Shown here piece after piece: positions 21,327 through 31,879 of a DNA stretch of 64,000 nt. How positions within the stretch are numbered: position 1 is the stretch's first letter; each line of letters opens with the position of its first letter. The DNA is from Eukaryota sp. TZLM1-RC. Taxonomy: Eukaryota; Metamonada: BaSk clade. The translations under genes and the position numbers were made by a program. The notes under the pieces are model-generated. The model did no database searches, was not told the origin of the DNA, and saw only the letters and a program-made list of their open reading frames with translations. The DNA lies in the NCBI GenBank assembly GCA_040285825.1, contig JAUPSS010000002.1, positions 2,170,001-2,234,000 of the forward strand. Reading direction: 5' to 3'.

Positions 21327-22499
21327 TTAAGACAAGTATGAAGGCCTTTCACCAACACTATCCTCTACAAAATAATCAACAATTGCCTTGATGTTGATTC
21401 ATGCTAACTTGTTACGATTCAAAGCATGACATTTCATCGTAGGATATTTCTCTCTCATCCATGGTCTAGGATTCTCAACATCAAGAAACACTTTTACTGG
21501 TTTATAACAAGCTGGACACTTTGAAGATGTGTTTCTCTCATCAACTCAACATACTGTGTAACCATTTCTCTTAAAGAAATTTCTCCATCCAACTCCTCTA
21601 CTTGATCGATGATGCTTTGAATTCTTTGTCTTATTGCCATTGTCACCAAACATTAGGATAGTGTCTTCTTGCTTCCATTGTTTTTCAGCCATGCTTTTTA
21701 ATAACTTAGCCTCTGCTTTCTGATGATGGACATATCTTTGCATCTTTTGAATGCGCCATATCATTAAACAGTAGTACTCAAATGTAAATGTCATGTTTGT
21801 CAGCTTGGAAGCAACATAAGAATAGAAATTATTATTAATGGAAGATTTTGATGATTTTTTTGATAGTGTAGCTTCTGTTTCTTCCACTGTGATTCCATTG
21901 TGTAAAATGTACTCTTTCCTTTTCAATTTTCTGAATTTTTGAACTCTCGACACCCTTGACCACTATAATTCTGTCAATCTCAGCCACTCATATTGTTTAT
22001 CTCTTTTTAGTTTGTTTTTTGCATTAAGTTTGAATCTGTTTTGACTACAAAAATAAAGTAAATCACTTTTACCAGGGTCAGTATGTACTTTGTGTTTTGA
22101 TGATAGAAATCCAACGTCCAAATCATCCAAATAGTTTTCAGCGGTTGCTAACTTTGCACTATCACGCTTGAATGACATGCCAATACAATCCTATTTTGCT
22201 AGCTCAATACAGGCTGCAAAATCGTCAGTTTTTATGGTGTTGTTCAATTTGTAGCCTTTTTTAGTAAATGGTCTATTAAATTCAAAAAAATATGACCAAA
22301 ATAAATTTTGTTCTTCTGGACTCAAATGTCGAATGTCAGCTATTGAATTCCACTCCGAATTATTTTTCTTGTCATTATTTTCATCATTTGTAAAAAAAGA
22401 ACGCAAAATACCCCATAGTCATTATCTATCAACTTCAAAAAATACAGGAGTTTCATGACGTACAATTGAGTTCAATTTGTAACTCATCACAAACCTCAT
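21327..22499 (-). pseudogene. Fanzor2-like (eukaryotic TnpB relative) nuclease pseudogene
   Basis: One reading frame runs from an ATG at 22497-22499 to a TAA at 21327-21329, broken only by in-frame stops (two adjacent near 22420, then 22191, 21963, 21546 and one near the end) and by no frameshift. Recognisable Fanzor/TnpB parts in order: a TDPGKSDLL segment (RuvC-I Asp), a lysine/arginine-rich linker with KFRKLKRKE, a long helical stretch, ILMFGDNGNKTKN (the conserved Gly-Asp turn before RuvC-II), VDERNTSSKCPAC (RuvC-II acidic residue and first zinc pair), LNRNKLA (RuvC-III, normally NRDxNA) and the typical ending RPSYLS. The RuvC-III Asp is Asn here. In active relatives the protein cuts DNA guided by an omega RNA; this copy cannot be translated in full. 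Confidence 0.75.
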
Positions 22500-23914
22500 G
22501 TTTTGACGGGTTTTAATATTATAAAATTTGATGTTCCAATATTATGCAACAGGTTGGAAAATTATGGAAATTCATTCCCAGAATTAATTTCAATGGTTAT
22601 TTGTGATTCATTTTTGTACGCAAAAAAGATTTATTACATCAAAGTCGAATAAATCCTTGAGGTCTCTTAGTTGGTTCCTGTTAAATGAGTCTAAAGGGTA
22701 TCTTGATGATACATTTAAACACCTTTTACCAATTTAATGTTTTATAAGTGGACCCCGAGATACAATTAATTATTGTTTCAAAGATAGTGTGCTTGGTTTA
22801 AAATTATTTCTACTGTTTCAATCAAACAAATTGGTTCGACCTACTTTTGTTACTCACAAAACCACATTGAAATCTATTGTCAAGCATAAAGGATTGGAAC
22901 TTTTGTTAAATTATTATGCTTAATTGGTTCCCAGCTTGAGAATAAACACGTCATATTGTCTCACTTTACTTTTTCTACATTTAACTGAAAATGGTCAAGA
23001 TTTTCCTGTGATAACTCGAAAGGAAGTAGAACACATTCAAATGTTGCTCAGTAAAATTTCTGCCATTAAACACAATATTAAACTCAATGAGGGGGGTAGA
23101 CCAGCTTTAATCAAACTTGAAAAATTTCGTTGAAAAAATTACAAGCAGTTAGTGAAATAGTTAAGAAAATAATGGTGGTATTCCAATTGTTTATTGCATT
23201 GACGTTATCCTTTGGATTTATAGAATTTAGAGGAGAAGCAGGTTGGAAACCTACTTCAAAATTCGAAGACAATTTCAAATCAATTTGATTGAATTGATTA
23301 ATGTTATGGACTGGACACTGAATTATCGTTTAGAATTGAAAAATGAAGAAATTTTCATTAATTAAGAATTGGGCTTCTTTCGACAAAGACGTTTTGTAAC
23401 TTGTTGTATTCCTTATCGTATTTGATATCGCACTATATCCTTGTAATGATTCCTAAATCATTGCTCAAGATGGAATAACACTTGCATCAGGTCTTTGTAA
23501 AACCAATAGTGCTTCTACAGATGGCACTCATTAATTTGGCAGATCAGATTCATCTGTTCTCTTGCTCTCACAAGCATTATTATCTGTTATCAAATGGACT
23601 AAATGCGTGTTGCAGCTGTAGAAAATTTGGTGCTCATTGTTATCCAAGAATTGATGATTTTCAACCATCTTCAAAAATATAAACACAAAAATCATTTCAA
23701 AGTTGAGGCAAACAATACCCGTTAGTACTTCCAATTATGTTTTGTCAAAAGTTTGACGATAATAAATTAAATTTCCACATTGTATCAAGCAGGTATGCCC
23801 ACCATGAAAGCCAAAATAGCTGAATCATGTATTCCACAATTTTTATGTTGGTAGTTACAACTACATGGATTTCCCATCACTTTTATTTGAACTACTATTA
23901 CTATATTCAGAACA
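22500..23914. other. Decayed, non-coding accessory DNA
   Basis: Short plus-strand frames (for example 22924-23133) are separated by stops. None shows a recognisable domain. The region lies directly upstream of a LINE C-terminal relic in the same orientation and may be its worn 5' part, but I could not recognise reverse-transcriptase motifs. Confidence 0.4.
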
Positions 23915-24594
23915 TTGAAATCTTTGCTGGATTCCTTTAGAACTGCAATTGTGGATTATTTGTGTTTACCCAAAAGTAAAGGTGGTTTCGAACATTTTAT
24001 TACTTTTAGAAGCAAGGTTCATGATGCTGTAAGAGACCAGTTATATTGTCTGTGTAAATCTCATAGAATTGAATCCTTCTTGGAACCTCTGTTGTCAAAT
24101 CTGTTTGATGCTGAAAATGATTTTCATAAGAATAATAGAGGTGATGTCATATTACCTGGATTAGATGGAAGCTTCATTTTATTGGATGTAATGTCTGTTG
24201 ATCCTTGTAATGCCTCAAATGAAAGGCTTGTTAATTCTGAAATTCATAATCCCCTTTCAAATGCTGAAAATTTTAAATTCAAAAAATACAATGAACCTTT
24301 GTCCAAATTGGCCAGTCTACAGCATGCAAAAATACAATTTGTATCCATTTGTATTTTCCCTTTTGGTTCACTTGCACCAACTGCTTTACGTTTTTGGATG
24401 ATTTTGAAATGATTGTAAAGAGAAGAACTGGCAGAAATTTCAACAGATTGTTTTGGCAAAATAGAATTGTGTTTTCTATTTTTAAGGGGATGTTGAAGAT
24501 GGTTTCTGATGCTTTGCTTTCTCTTGGATCTCACTATGAGAGAGTTGCATCTAGTGTTTTTGTTTTGGGAGAGATGGATTTTTTTAGATGTTGA
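23915..24594 (+). pseudogene. Non-LTR retrotransposon C-terminal relic (copy A)
   Basis: Two overlapping frames give the same C-terminal domain as copies B, C, D and E: FRSKVHDAVRDQLY, ESFLEPLLSNL, then RGDVILPGLDGS...LLDVMSVD, then a conserved PLSNAENFKFKKY block, and after a frameshift near 24400 the RTGRNFNRLFWQNRIVFSIF block. The D...DV spacing resembles the restriction-like endonuclease found at the C-terminus of some LINE polymerases, which nicks the target for reverse transcription; this assignment is by motif only. An A-rich run follows the stop. Confidence 0.6.
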
Positions 24595-25192
24595 TTTATA
24601 GGTTTAGAATAAAATTAAATTTAAATAAAAAAAAGGTTTCGACTTTTTTAATCTTACCTTATGGTATAAAGAATGTCAAATTAAGGTAAACCATTTTTTG
24701 CAAAATCCTTTTGATCCTGATTTGAGAAGTTTATTTGAAATAATAGAACACATCAGATCTGTTTGAAAACCGATAATAAATCCAAGTTTGTACCAATTTT
24801 TTCAACGGTGGAAGATAGAAATAAGGTCACAAAAGCCAAAAGGAGGTTTTCAAATTTGAAAAGATTGAATTCAAACAAGAATTGGGACATTCATGGAGTG
24901 TAAAGAAAAATTATCAATGAGTAATGTCATTTTGAAGTTGGAAAATAATCAGATGTATGCTACTTGTGTGGACAGTTTTACGTTATCACAATTGATCACG
25001 TGATTACTGTCGCGGTGAGTGTTTTTCAGGTTGAACAAATGTTTAATCAATATTTTCACTTAAATTAAAATGTTGCAATATTGTCAAATTTGACATTCCA
25101 CATATTATTAAACGTTCTGAAAATGAGGACTTTTTAAGGGAGAAATCGATGCTAGTGAATGGATTCAACACTATAATTTAAATTTAATAAAA

Positions 25193-25513
25193 TTGAATCA
25201 CAAACACTTGAACCCGTTAATTACTGGTCGATTTGTTGTTGATACTTGTAGTATTTACAGAAATTACTATCAACCACGCATATTAAAAACAGTTTCAAAA
25301 ATTTTATTAGAGGAAAGTAAAATTGACCTTGATCCTCAATATATTGCAAAGTATTGGAAGGTTCATGAAGAAGATCCCTTCTCAGATTTTTCTCTATCCC
25401 AAAGAAGTACTGTAGTTGCAGTTTATTGTCTGAGGCATACAGATTTAACCATGAAATTATTTAACTTCTTTAACAATGACCAATTCATGGGAACTGTTAA
25501 ACATAAACCTTGA
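25193..25513 (+). pseudogene. Family-B DNA polymerase fragment (exonuclease domain)
   Basis: A 106-codon frame without its own good start. GRFVVDTCSIYR, then LEESKIDLDPQYIAKYW and then VAVYCLRHTDLTMKLF fit, in order and spacing, the part of family-B polymerases from the middle of the 3'-5' exonuclease domain to the Exo III motif (normally YCxxDxxL; here the Asp position reads as His-Thr-Asp). No polymerase palm motifs were found in the flanks. The style (KIDLDPQ, YCLR.TDLT) is reminiscent of polymerases of large DNA viruses or polinton-like elements as well as delta-type enzymes, so the source is uncertain. It sits among transposon relics and is surely non-functional. Confidence 0.5.
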
Positions 25514-26267
25514 GATGGTTATAAAGACAGCCTAAAAATGTCATCAGAGATCCAAAAATGATTGACGAAACAGTAATTAGGTGTCAGGAAATTTCTATTG
25601 TTGGTTTAGAATTCCTTTGGGATTATTATTATTTTTTATTATCTTTTTGACTTCAGCCCAATGATAGTTTACCAGAAATTGAAAAAAATTCTTGGGTGAC
25701 GCTTTTATTGTGGTTACATCTCAAAGTGAGGAGGAAAGTTCCCTTAGCCCAATGACAAATAGAGCTTTACAAGATCCTTGTGTGATTGTCAAAATTCTAT
25801 CACCAACACTCTAAACACAAACTTGTTCGCAAAGTGTTATTTAAAAGGGGTATAAGTAATATTATGTATTACACAATTGACAAACTAATTTTGAATTTCA
25901 CAAATAACATCCAAGAGCATAACTTTAACTACTTAGCTCGGTTTGATGATGTTTTCTAAGATGTTAAGAGTAACAGTAACGTCCTGAAAAAACAGGATAA
26001 GAAAAACTTTTCATCATTCATCAGCAAAGTTAAATCCATCATTCTAGAAGGATGTAGAAATATCGACGATAAAACTTCTACAATGAGATACAAAATCTCA
26101 TCAATTACTTCGACTTTCATCAAGACCAATCAATCAAGACCAGATCCCTGAATTACTTCCCAGTAATTCCAAAAGGGAAAAATATTCAAAATTTGAATTT
26201 CGTCAAAACTCAGTCCCTCAACAAAAAAAGGACACTTATTTCATTGTTATAGACATCATCTGTAACA
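25514..26267. other. Intergenic, no gene recognised
   Basis: Stops in all frames and no recognisable protein or RNA motif. It separates the polymerase fragment from RPP38 and presumably contains the RPP38 promoter in its last part. Confidence 0.5.
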
Positions 26268-26969
26268 ATGGTCTCCAAGAAACATGTCTTTCGTGGTGTC
26301 TTGAAACCTCCTTATCAGTCTCCCTGGCCAGTAGTGGATGAATCTATGTGTGATGGACTCGTGACTAGTATCCTTTCCAAGTACTACTCCAACTTTTGTA
26401 AGAGAAGGTCCTTTTCACCTACTTGTTATGATGATTTTCTTGTTGTGGGCATTAACTCTGTTAGCAGAGCTATGGAAAAACACTTACTTGATGTGTGTAT
26501 TGTAGCCAAAGATGTCAAGCCAATTACACTGATATCACACCTTCCATCGTTGGCATTCCACACAACTACACACTTGCTTTCTGCTCCGACAGTTTCGGCT
26601 AAATGGGGTGCTATTCTGGGAATAAGATCGGTTATTGCCATTGGTTTCCTCAAGAACCACCCTTTTACAGATCTCTCCAACTTTTACTCTTCACAACCTC
26701 TTGTTACACAGCCCTGTATCGCATATCCCGACCCTGGGCCTATTCAACCCTCTTTCCCCACTTCTCTATGCCCACAATTCACTCTTTCTCAACTCTCTGC
26801 TGTGAAACTCACCCCTATTTCCCAGATGAATACCAATGATGTCACAAATGACCATCATTGGGAGTCGGAAGTTTGTGAACCAATGTGTGGCGTTAAGAGG
26901 TCGAGTAGATATATTGGTCCAATAATTGATGTAATGGAACGTAGAGGAGTCAAAAAGGTTCGTCATTGA
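26268..26969 (+). CDS. RPP38: RNase P/MRP protein subunit RPP38-like (L7Ae fold)
   Basis: A 233-residue protein starting at an ATG at 26268. Residues about 57-135 form an L7Ae/Rpp38-type core: LVVGINSVSRAMEKH, then CIVAKDVKPITLISHLPSLA, then the LSAPTVSAKWGAILGIRSVIAIGFLK segment, closely following the order of human Rpp38 (GVNEVTRALE, KSVKPAMITSHL, GLKCVLALAFKK). L7Ae-fold proteins bind kink-turns in RNA; RPP38 does so in RNase P and MRP, which mature tRNA and rRNA precursors in the nucleus/nucleolus. The C-terminal hundred residues are Pro/Ser-rich and end in a basic patch. It is convergent with ALG2, only 29 bp between stop codons. Confidence 0.75.
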   Translation: MVSKKHVFRGVLKPPYQSPWPVVDESMCDGLVTSILSKYYSNFCKRRSFSPTCYDDFLVVGINSVSRAMEKHLLDVCIVAKDVKPITLISHLPSLAFHTTTHLLSAPTVSAKWGAILGIRSVIAIGFLKNHPFTDLSNFYSSQPLVTQPCIAYPDPGPIQPSFPTSLCPQFTLSQLSAVKLTPISQMNTNDVTNDHHWESEVCEPMCGVKRSSRYIGPIIDVMERRGVKKVRH

Positions 26970-26998
26970 GTATTTATTGAATACTTGCAAATAAAGAA

Positions 26999-28366
26999 TT
27001 ATTCTTGCTTTTTATTTCCACAAACTACATTTACAACCATATTTTCTAATCTAGAAGCAAAGGCATCGAGTCCAAAGATTGAAACACTTCTCTCCCTACC
27101 ATATCTTCCCATATTACGGGCAGCTATTGGATCAGCAATAACTTTGAGGAAGGCTTGGGAAAAAGACAAAGGAGTGGGATCAACTAAAAGTCCTGTAACA
27201 CCATTCGTTATTGACTCGGTTGGACCCCCAGAGTTGACCGCAACAACTGGAACCTTTGCCGCCATTGCTTCAACTGGTACAATGCCAAAGTGTTCGTTTT
27301 CTGGAGTATAAGCAAGGAGCCCTCCATCACGAGCGTGAAGAAGAAGAGAAAGTTGTTGAGAACGGGAGAAGGAGGGGAAAAAGTACACCTGATCGGTTAA
27401 TCCATAATGATCAACTAATTCCTTGCACTCAATCAACACCTCCTTGTTTTCTGGTAATCTTTCATCATATCCTCCAGCAATAACAAGTACTGATGAAGTA
27501 AAATGAGAAGGAGAAAGTTGAGAAAGTTTTGCAAAGCTATGGATTACTAGTGGAATGTTCTTTTTACGTTCAAATCTATTGATTGATAGTATACAATGTT
27601 TGAACCTTTTCAACTCACCAATTTGATTTAATTCAAAATTCTCTAAAAAGAAAGCAGATAACCTTACAGCAGGATAAAGTACTTGAGGAAAAATTTCCTT
27701 TCTGGCCAAAGAAGGAAAAGCTGCCTTGAAAACAGCTCTGGTGTATAGCGAGTTGACCAATATTTGGTTGGCCAGTCCAGTACTCCATTCCTCAAAAAAA
27801 TTCAGTGGTTTTCTATAAACATTACGTATAAATAGTGGTAACTTTGAGCTAGCCTGTATATTTTGAATAGATAATCCGGAAGAGTCTGATAAAGATTTCC
27901 CTGCACCAGGGGCCAGTAATTTATCTGGAAAATGACAGTAATAAATGACTTTGTATGAAAGGAGGCGAAGAAAGGGGATAACAATGGACACTTGGTCTAC
28001 TACAACTACATGGGGTCTAGAATGTCTATACCGCGGTAGTAAAAAATGAAAGATTAAGCAAAATGTAGTTATTAAAGTACGTATATAGGCACAAAAGGCT
28101 ATACATTTTCCAAAGACACTACGGGGAAACCAAGATCCATGGGTGTGAACTGGTATAGCATCTGAACCTTTGAGTTCATCAAAGCAACGGTTAGGATTGA
28201 AATAAGCAGTCCAAAACGAAACAGTGTGTGATTTGTCCCGAAGACCGGCAGCGGCGTCAACTACAAGACGTTCAGCACCACCAAGTCCTAAATCAGGGTG
28301 AATAAATGCTATATTAAGTTTAGATTCACAAAATTCAAGGCGCCTATTGGAGCGCTTGAACAACAT
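26999..28366 (-). CDS. ALG2: Alpha-1,3/1,6-mannosyltransferase ALG2
   Basis: 455 residues from an ATG at 28364-28366; length fits the family. The N-terminal Rossmann half has IAFIHPDLGLGGAERLVVD, and the ALG2-specific YYCHFPDKLLAPG and FFEEWSTGLANQILVNSLYT segments are present. The C-terminal half carries the GT4 E-x7-E motif in PENEHFGIVPVEAM followed by NSGGPTESI. ALG2 adds the second and third mannoses to the dolichol-linked oligosaccharide on the cytosolic face of the ER in N-glycan assembly. A hydrophobic stretch near residues 85-115 could be the membrane-associated helix. No intron or frame break is visible. Confidence 0.92.
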   Translation of the reverse strand: MLFKRSNRRLEFCESKLNIAFIHPDLGLGGAERLVVDAAAGLRDKSHTVSFWTAYFNPNRCFDELKGSDAIPVHTHGSWFPRSVFGKCIAFCAYIRTLITTFCLIFHFLLPRYRHSRPHVVVVDQVSIVIPFLRLLSYKVIYYCHFPDKLLAPGAGKSLSDSSGLSIQNIQASSKLPLFIRNVYRKPLNFFEEWSTGLANQILVNSLYTRAVFKAAFPSLARKEIFPQVLYPAVRLSAFFLENFELNQIGELKRFKHCILSINRFERKKNIPLVIHSFAKLSQLSPSHFTSSVLVIAGGYDERLPENKEVLIECKELVDHYGLTDQVYFFPSFSRSQQLSLLLHARDGGLLAYTPENEHFGIVPVEAMAAKVPVVAVNSGGPTESITNGVTGLLVDPTPLSFSQAFLKVIADPIAARNMGRYGRERSVSIFGLDAFASRLENMVVNVVCGNKKQE

Positions 28367-28579
28367 TGTGAGAAATTAGGGGATGATAAGAGTGAAAGGC
28401 TTAAACAATTGCACTGTGAATTTCTATCAAAACGCACTTCTGGCTTTTGACCAATTCATGCAATCTTGATAGACGTTAAGCTTACTTTAGATCTATCACT
28501 ATATGATATCACGATCAAATGATAGTTAAAGCAGCAACATCACAATACGCGTACAGGTACGCAATACATGGAAAAACAC

Positions 28580-31023
28580 TTATCTATGGGGTCTCCGGAA
28601 CGCCTCAGGTCTTTCATTGTAGTAGTGCTCACTTATGGCAATCTCCAGTTGGTTTCTGGAAGCTGAGATGTCCCTCGACCAGAGTGTCTGACATTGAGGG
28701 CATACAAACTTATCATTGTTCACTCTCCCATCATCGTGATACAACTTTTGATTGAATACCTTACAGCAATTCGTTTTGGCAGATGTGTAGAATTCATCTC
28801 CATTAGGCTTCACATATGTAAAATGTTTCTGAATCTCCTTCAAAAAGCGCTTCCTTGGGGGTTTTCACAGATTGTCTTGATGGCCCATCACCTCCACTAC
28901 CAAACCAAATTATGGTTTCTCTTCCATTAGCCATTAGTTTAATTTTTTCAATAAATCCCATTATTCTTTTTTGCCTTTCTACAAAGAAATCAAACTTGTT
29001 GCGGCGCAGGGCTCGGCGATCTCCATTTATCAGCAGTTGGTCTAGTATAGTGTTCGGACGGAAGTCGGGATTGCTGATTTCTTCCTGTGTCGGTACCCAC
29101 ATCAAAGGCATTGCTATTTCATTAAGATATTTGTGTAAATTCTTAGCAAAATAGCAATTTGGTGATGCATGGGTCAGGACTGGTGGGTGAATGATCTTCC
29201 TTGCCTTTGGATTCAGAACAAGGCCCGAAAGTTGATGATTAACATTGTTATTATCAATTCTTGATCCAATTGAATAACCACACAAATTTTTGTGATAAAC
29301 TTTGGTAAAAGAAGGGCAGATTTAGTTGCTCCAGGGATCGATGGTGTTCTCAATGTTGTAGATGTTGTCTCAGTTGATGTTTGCAAAAATTTTGCTGCTC
29401 GTTTAGTGTATTCCGCTGATTCGCCGTTATCTAACGCCGAAAAAAAGAAGATAAAAAAATATGAAGAACCTTTGGCACAGTTAGGTAGAGTGGAACATGT
29501 GAAATATCATTTTGTGCCGTTTGCCATTTCTCTTTTTGGCAATATTGGACCTTCAGGGTTGCACTTTTTTGAAAATTTTAAAAAAGTGTTACTGAATAGG
29601 TCTGGTAAAACAATGAACTCCACTTTCTGGTTAAATAGAATTGTTTTTTGCATTTTCAAGTCTATTCCAACAATGATTTCAAAGGCACTTTTAGCTATTG
29701 GTGTAGAATATGAACGTAATGCTGTGAGTAGGTTCAGTAATAGTGACGCTTGTTTGGAGGATATTGAATTCTAGATGGGTTTTTTTATCTCAATAAATAT
29801 TCCAGTTTTCTAAAAAAAATTGTGATTAGGATCAAATACACAAAATGAATATTCAATTGGATCAACTGGCGGAGGCTCATAGGCGTCGTCAGTTCTTCGA
29901 CGTTGCCTTGGACGGACCTGTTGTTGAAGTGTAGAGTTTCGCTTCCGACTCTTTGCAGGTATATCGAGTTCCCCACTGGCTATGGTGGTTGCCCATTCTC
30001 TGGCTGTCCGGCGATTCTTATTTTTTTGGGGGCAAAAGAAAAAGTGAAGCGGACTGAAACAGCATCTGAACTGATTGTGTAAGTCAGATACTTCTTTTTT
30101 CTGAAAAAGGCAAACGGATCTTTCAGCAGACAGTGGTTGGCATTAAAAGAGAGAAAATGCTTTTCCAGTTTTTGACTAAAAGAGATAAAGCCAGGAGAAT
30201 AACTGGGGGATGGGGACACGGCATTTCTTCGCATGGTATCAGATGCAATATTTTCCAGAAAGGATAAAATATTTAGCCCAGCAGTGAATAAGAAGGTGAT
30301 GTTGTCTGGACTGAGATCAACATTGTCCAGCATCAACATAGCGTCAAAACGATGAGGGTCGGCAACCTGCTGAATAAATAGGTCCATTATGTACTCATGG
30401 TGACCTTCATCACACCATGCGCGCAAAGAGTCAGGAATAGTGGCTGCAGTCGTGTTCACCACTAATGAAGCATATTTCTTTGGGCAAGGGCACTCAAAGA
30501 AGATAGCCATTGTCCGGAAGAAGTTCAGCTTCCAGGAGACAGGGGCATCAGTAAGTAATTGACAAAAGCTGTTCACCATTTGCAGTGCGCGAAAGCTTCT
30601 AATGTCAGAGTGGCACCAGTTGTCGGTTCCCTTCTGAAAGCCAATAGGAGGAAACGGCCAGCCAGGTCGGAAAGAGACATCATAGAGTGCGCGGTACACT
30701 TCCATATGATTCTCGAATGGGCGTCTCACAGTCGGATGAGGTACCATTACAAAGTCTTGACATTGATACCAAAACTGTTGTTGATATAACCAGAAAGCCA
30801 TTTCCGGATATTGCAGGACGAACAGCTGTGCTAACCGGGCAGTAAGCACAGTGACAGTTCGAATATAGCGAAACTGTCTTTCCATTGAAACAAGAGCTGC
30901 AGTAGAGAAGAACTGAGCAGCACTTGCTGGAACTGTCGTCTTGCTGTCGTTTATTGGCTGCTCACGACGGTTAACCTCCCAGGGGAGTACACGCTCTCGA
31001 CGTGGCAACTCTGTATTTGCCAT
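28580..31023 (-). pseudogene. Fanzor1-like nuclease gene, nearly complete, split by a LINE insertion
   Basis: Read on the minus strand from an ATG at 31021-31023. The first 347-codon frame (to 29980) is a helical N-terminal region ending TYTISSDAVSVRFTF, a strand pattern typical just before the Fanzor1 RuvC core. At about 30020 an A run one base short shifts the frame; beyond it the reading continues through basic residues to FCVFDPNHK (RuvC-I Asp), where a 523-bp LINE piece is inserted. After the insert come a helical part, IIWFGSGGDGPSRQS, a second one-base homopolymer shift near 28845, DEFYTSAKTNCCK (RuvC-II), VCPQCQTLWSRDISASRN (zinc knuckle and RuvC-III Asp) and the family-like ending NERPEAFRRP. 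Without the insert it would be about 640 residues, normal for Fanzor1. It is visibly richer in GC than the neighbouring genes. Confidence 0.7.
29297..29819 (+). mobile_element. 5'-truncated LINE (copy B) inserted in the Fanzor1 gene
   Basis: The insert carries the C-terminal endonuclease-like domain of the local LINE family (KRRADLVAPGIDGV...VVDVVSVD, PLSNAEKKKIKKYEEPL, TFWLNRIVFCIFKS) in one frame up to a TAG at about 29774, then an AT-rich trailer ending in eight A. It is bounded by the 7-base direct repeat TTGTGAT at 29290-29296 and 29820-29826. Five-prime truncation, an A tail and short target duplications are hallmarks of target-primed reverse transcription. Removing it with one copy of the repeat rejoins the Fanzor1 frame exactly. 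Confidence 0.75.
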
Positions 31024-31548
31024 TGGGGTGAATATGTCAGTCGAGAAAAGATCAGACAGTCAACAATAAAAATTTGATTTATTCACAACTTCTTACATCT
31101 ATACAATCACAAAGCCTGAGCAAAATGATAATTAAACACTATAATACGTGATATTTTGCCGCAACTATTTTCTTTCGTGAAAAGATTACAGTTGAAGGAG
31201 TTTTTTAGGTGATAACATTAGCATATCCAATCAAGAAAACGTGTTGTTTCAATGAGTTCGAATAAAGGTTTTTTCATAATCTGATCAACTTGACACTTCT
31301 TCAATCTTAAAATAGAAACCACTCAACCTAACAATGACTCTTGACAGGACAACATTCACAACTTCTCTCTTACACGAACTCTATCTTCTCTGATGTAAAG
31401 ACTTGACAACGTCAGCGAAAACAACATTTCTGACTCCCTTACACCTACAATTGTCTCGTTCCTAACTAACAATAGTACGCTAACCACATTCGCTCTTGGC
31501 CTTTCTCCTAGGAACCAACCTAAATAGACAAAAGCTTGATTTCTTAAG

Positions 31549-31875
31549 TTACTTCAAAACTATACATTGTTCTTCAACTTTCGCTTTCGCTACTGGTGAT
31601 AATGTATTGAGATCAGGTTGTTGCATCGGACTCATAGGTATACCAGCACCTTCAGTACCCTTTCCAGCAGCCTTTAGACTGTCATCAGTGGGTTCAATAA
31701 CTTTGGTTTGAGACTGTTGTTTCTTAAACACCTCTGATCTCCCTCTTCCATCCAGAATGTGTTCAGCCAACATCAGAGTATCTAGAGCAGAATTGGTATC
31801 TCGATTCCACAGCGTTTTGCATTGATTACACTGCCTCAAACCCCATGAAACTGCTTGTCGACTTTTATAGTATTA
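31549..31875 (-). pseudogene. Fanzor1-like C-terminal fragment, second copy
   Basis: This frame contains QCNQCKTLWNRDTNSAL followed by a helix and GRGRSEVFKK, matching the zinc knuckle, RuvC-III (WNRDxN) and the end of Fanzor1/TnpB proteins. It lies about 0.5 kb upstream of the larger Fanzor1 gene on the same strand and is related to but clearly different from its C-terminus. The frame is closed by a TAA just upstream, so only the last domain survives. The last about 50 codons are low in conservation and may be read-on sequence. Confidence 0.6.
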
Positions 31876-31879
31876 CGTA

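Noticed and set aside
21327-22499. Alternative genetic code (TAG/TGA as sense)
   Set aside because: Host genes next to it end properly in TGA or TAA and have no in-frame stops; TAA also interrupts this relic, so decay explains it better.
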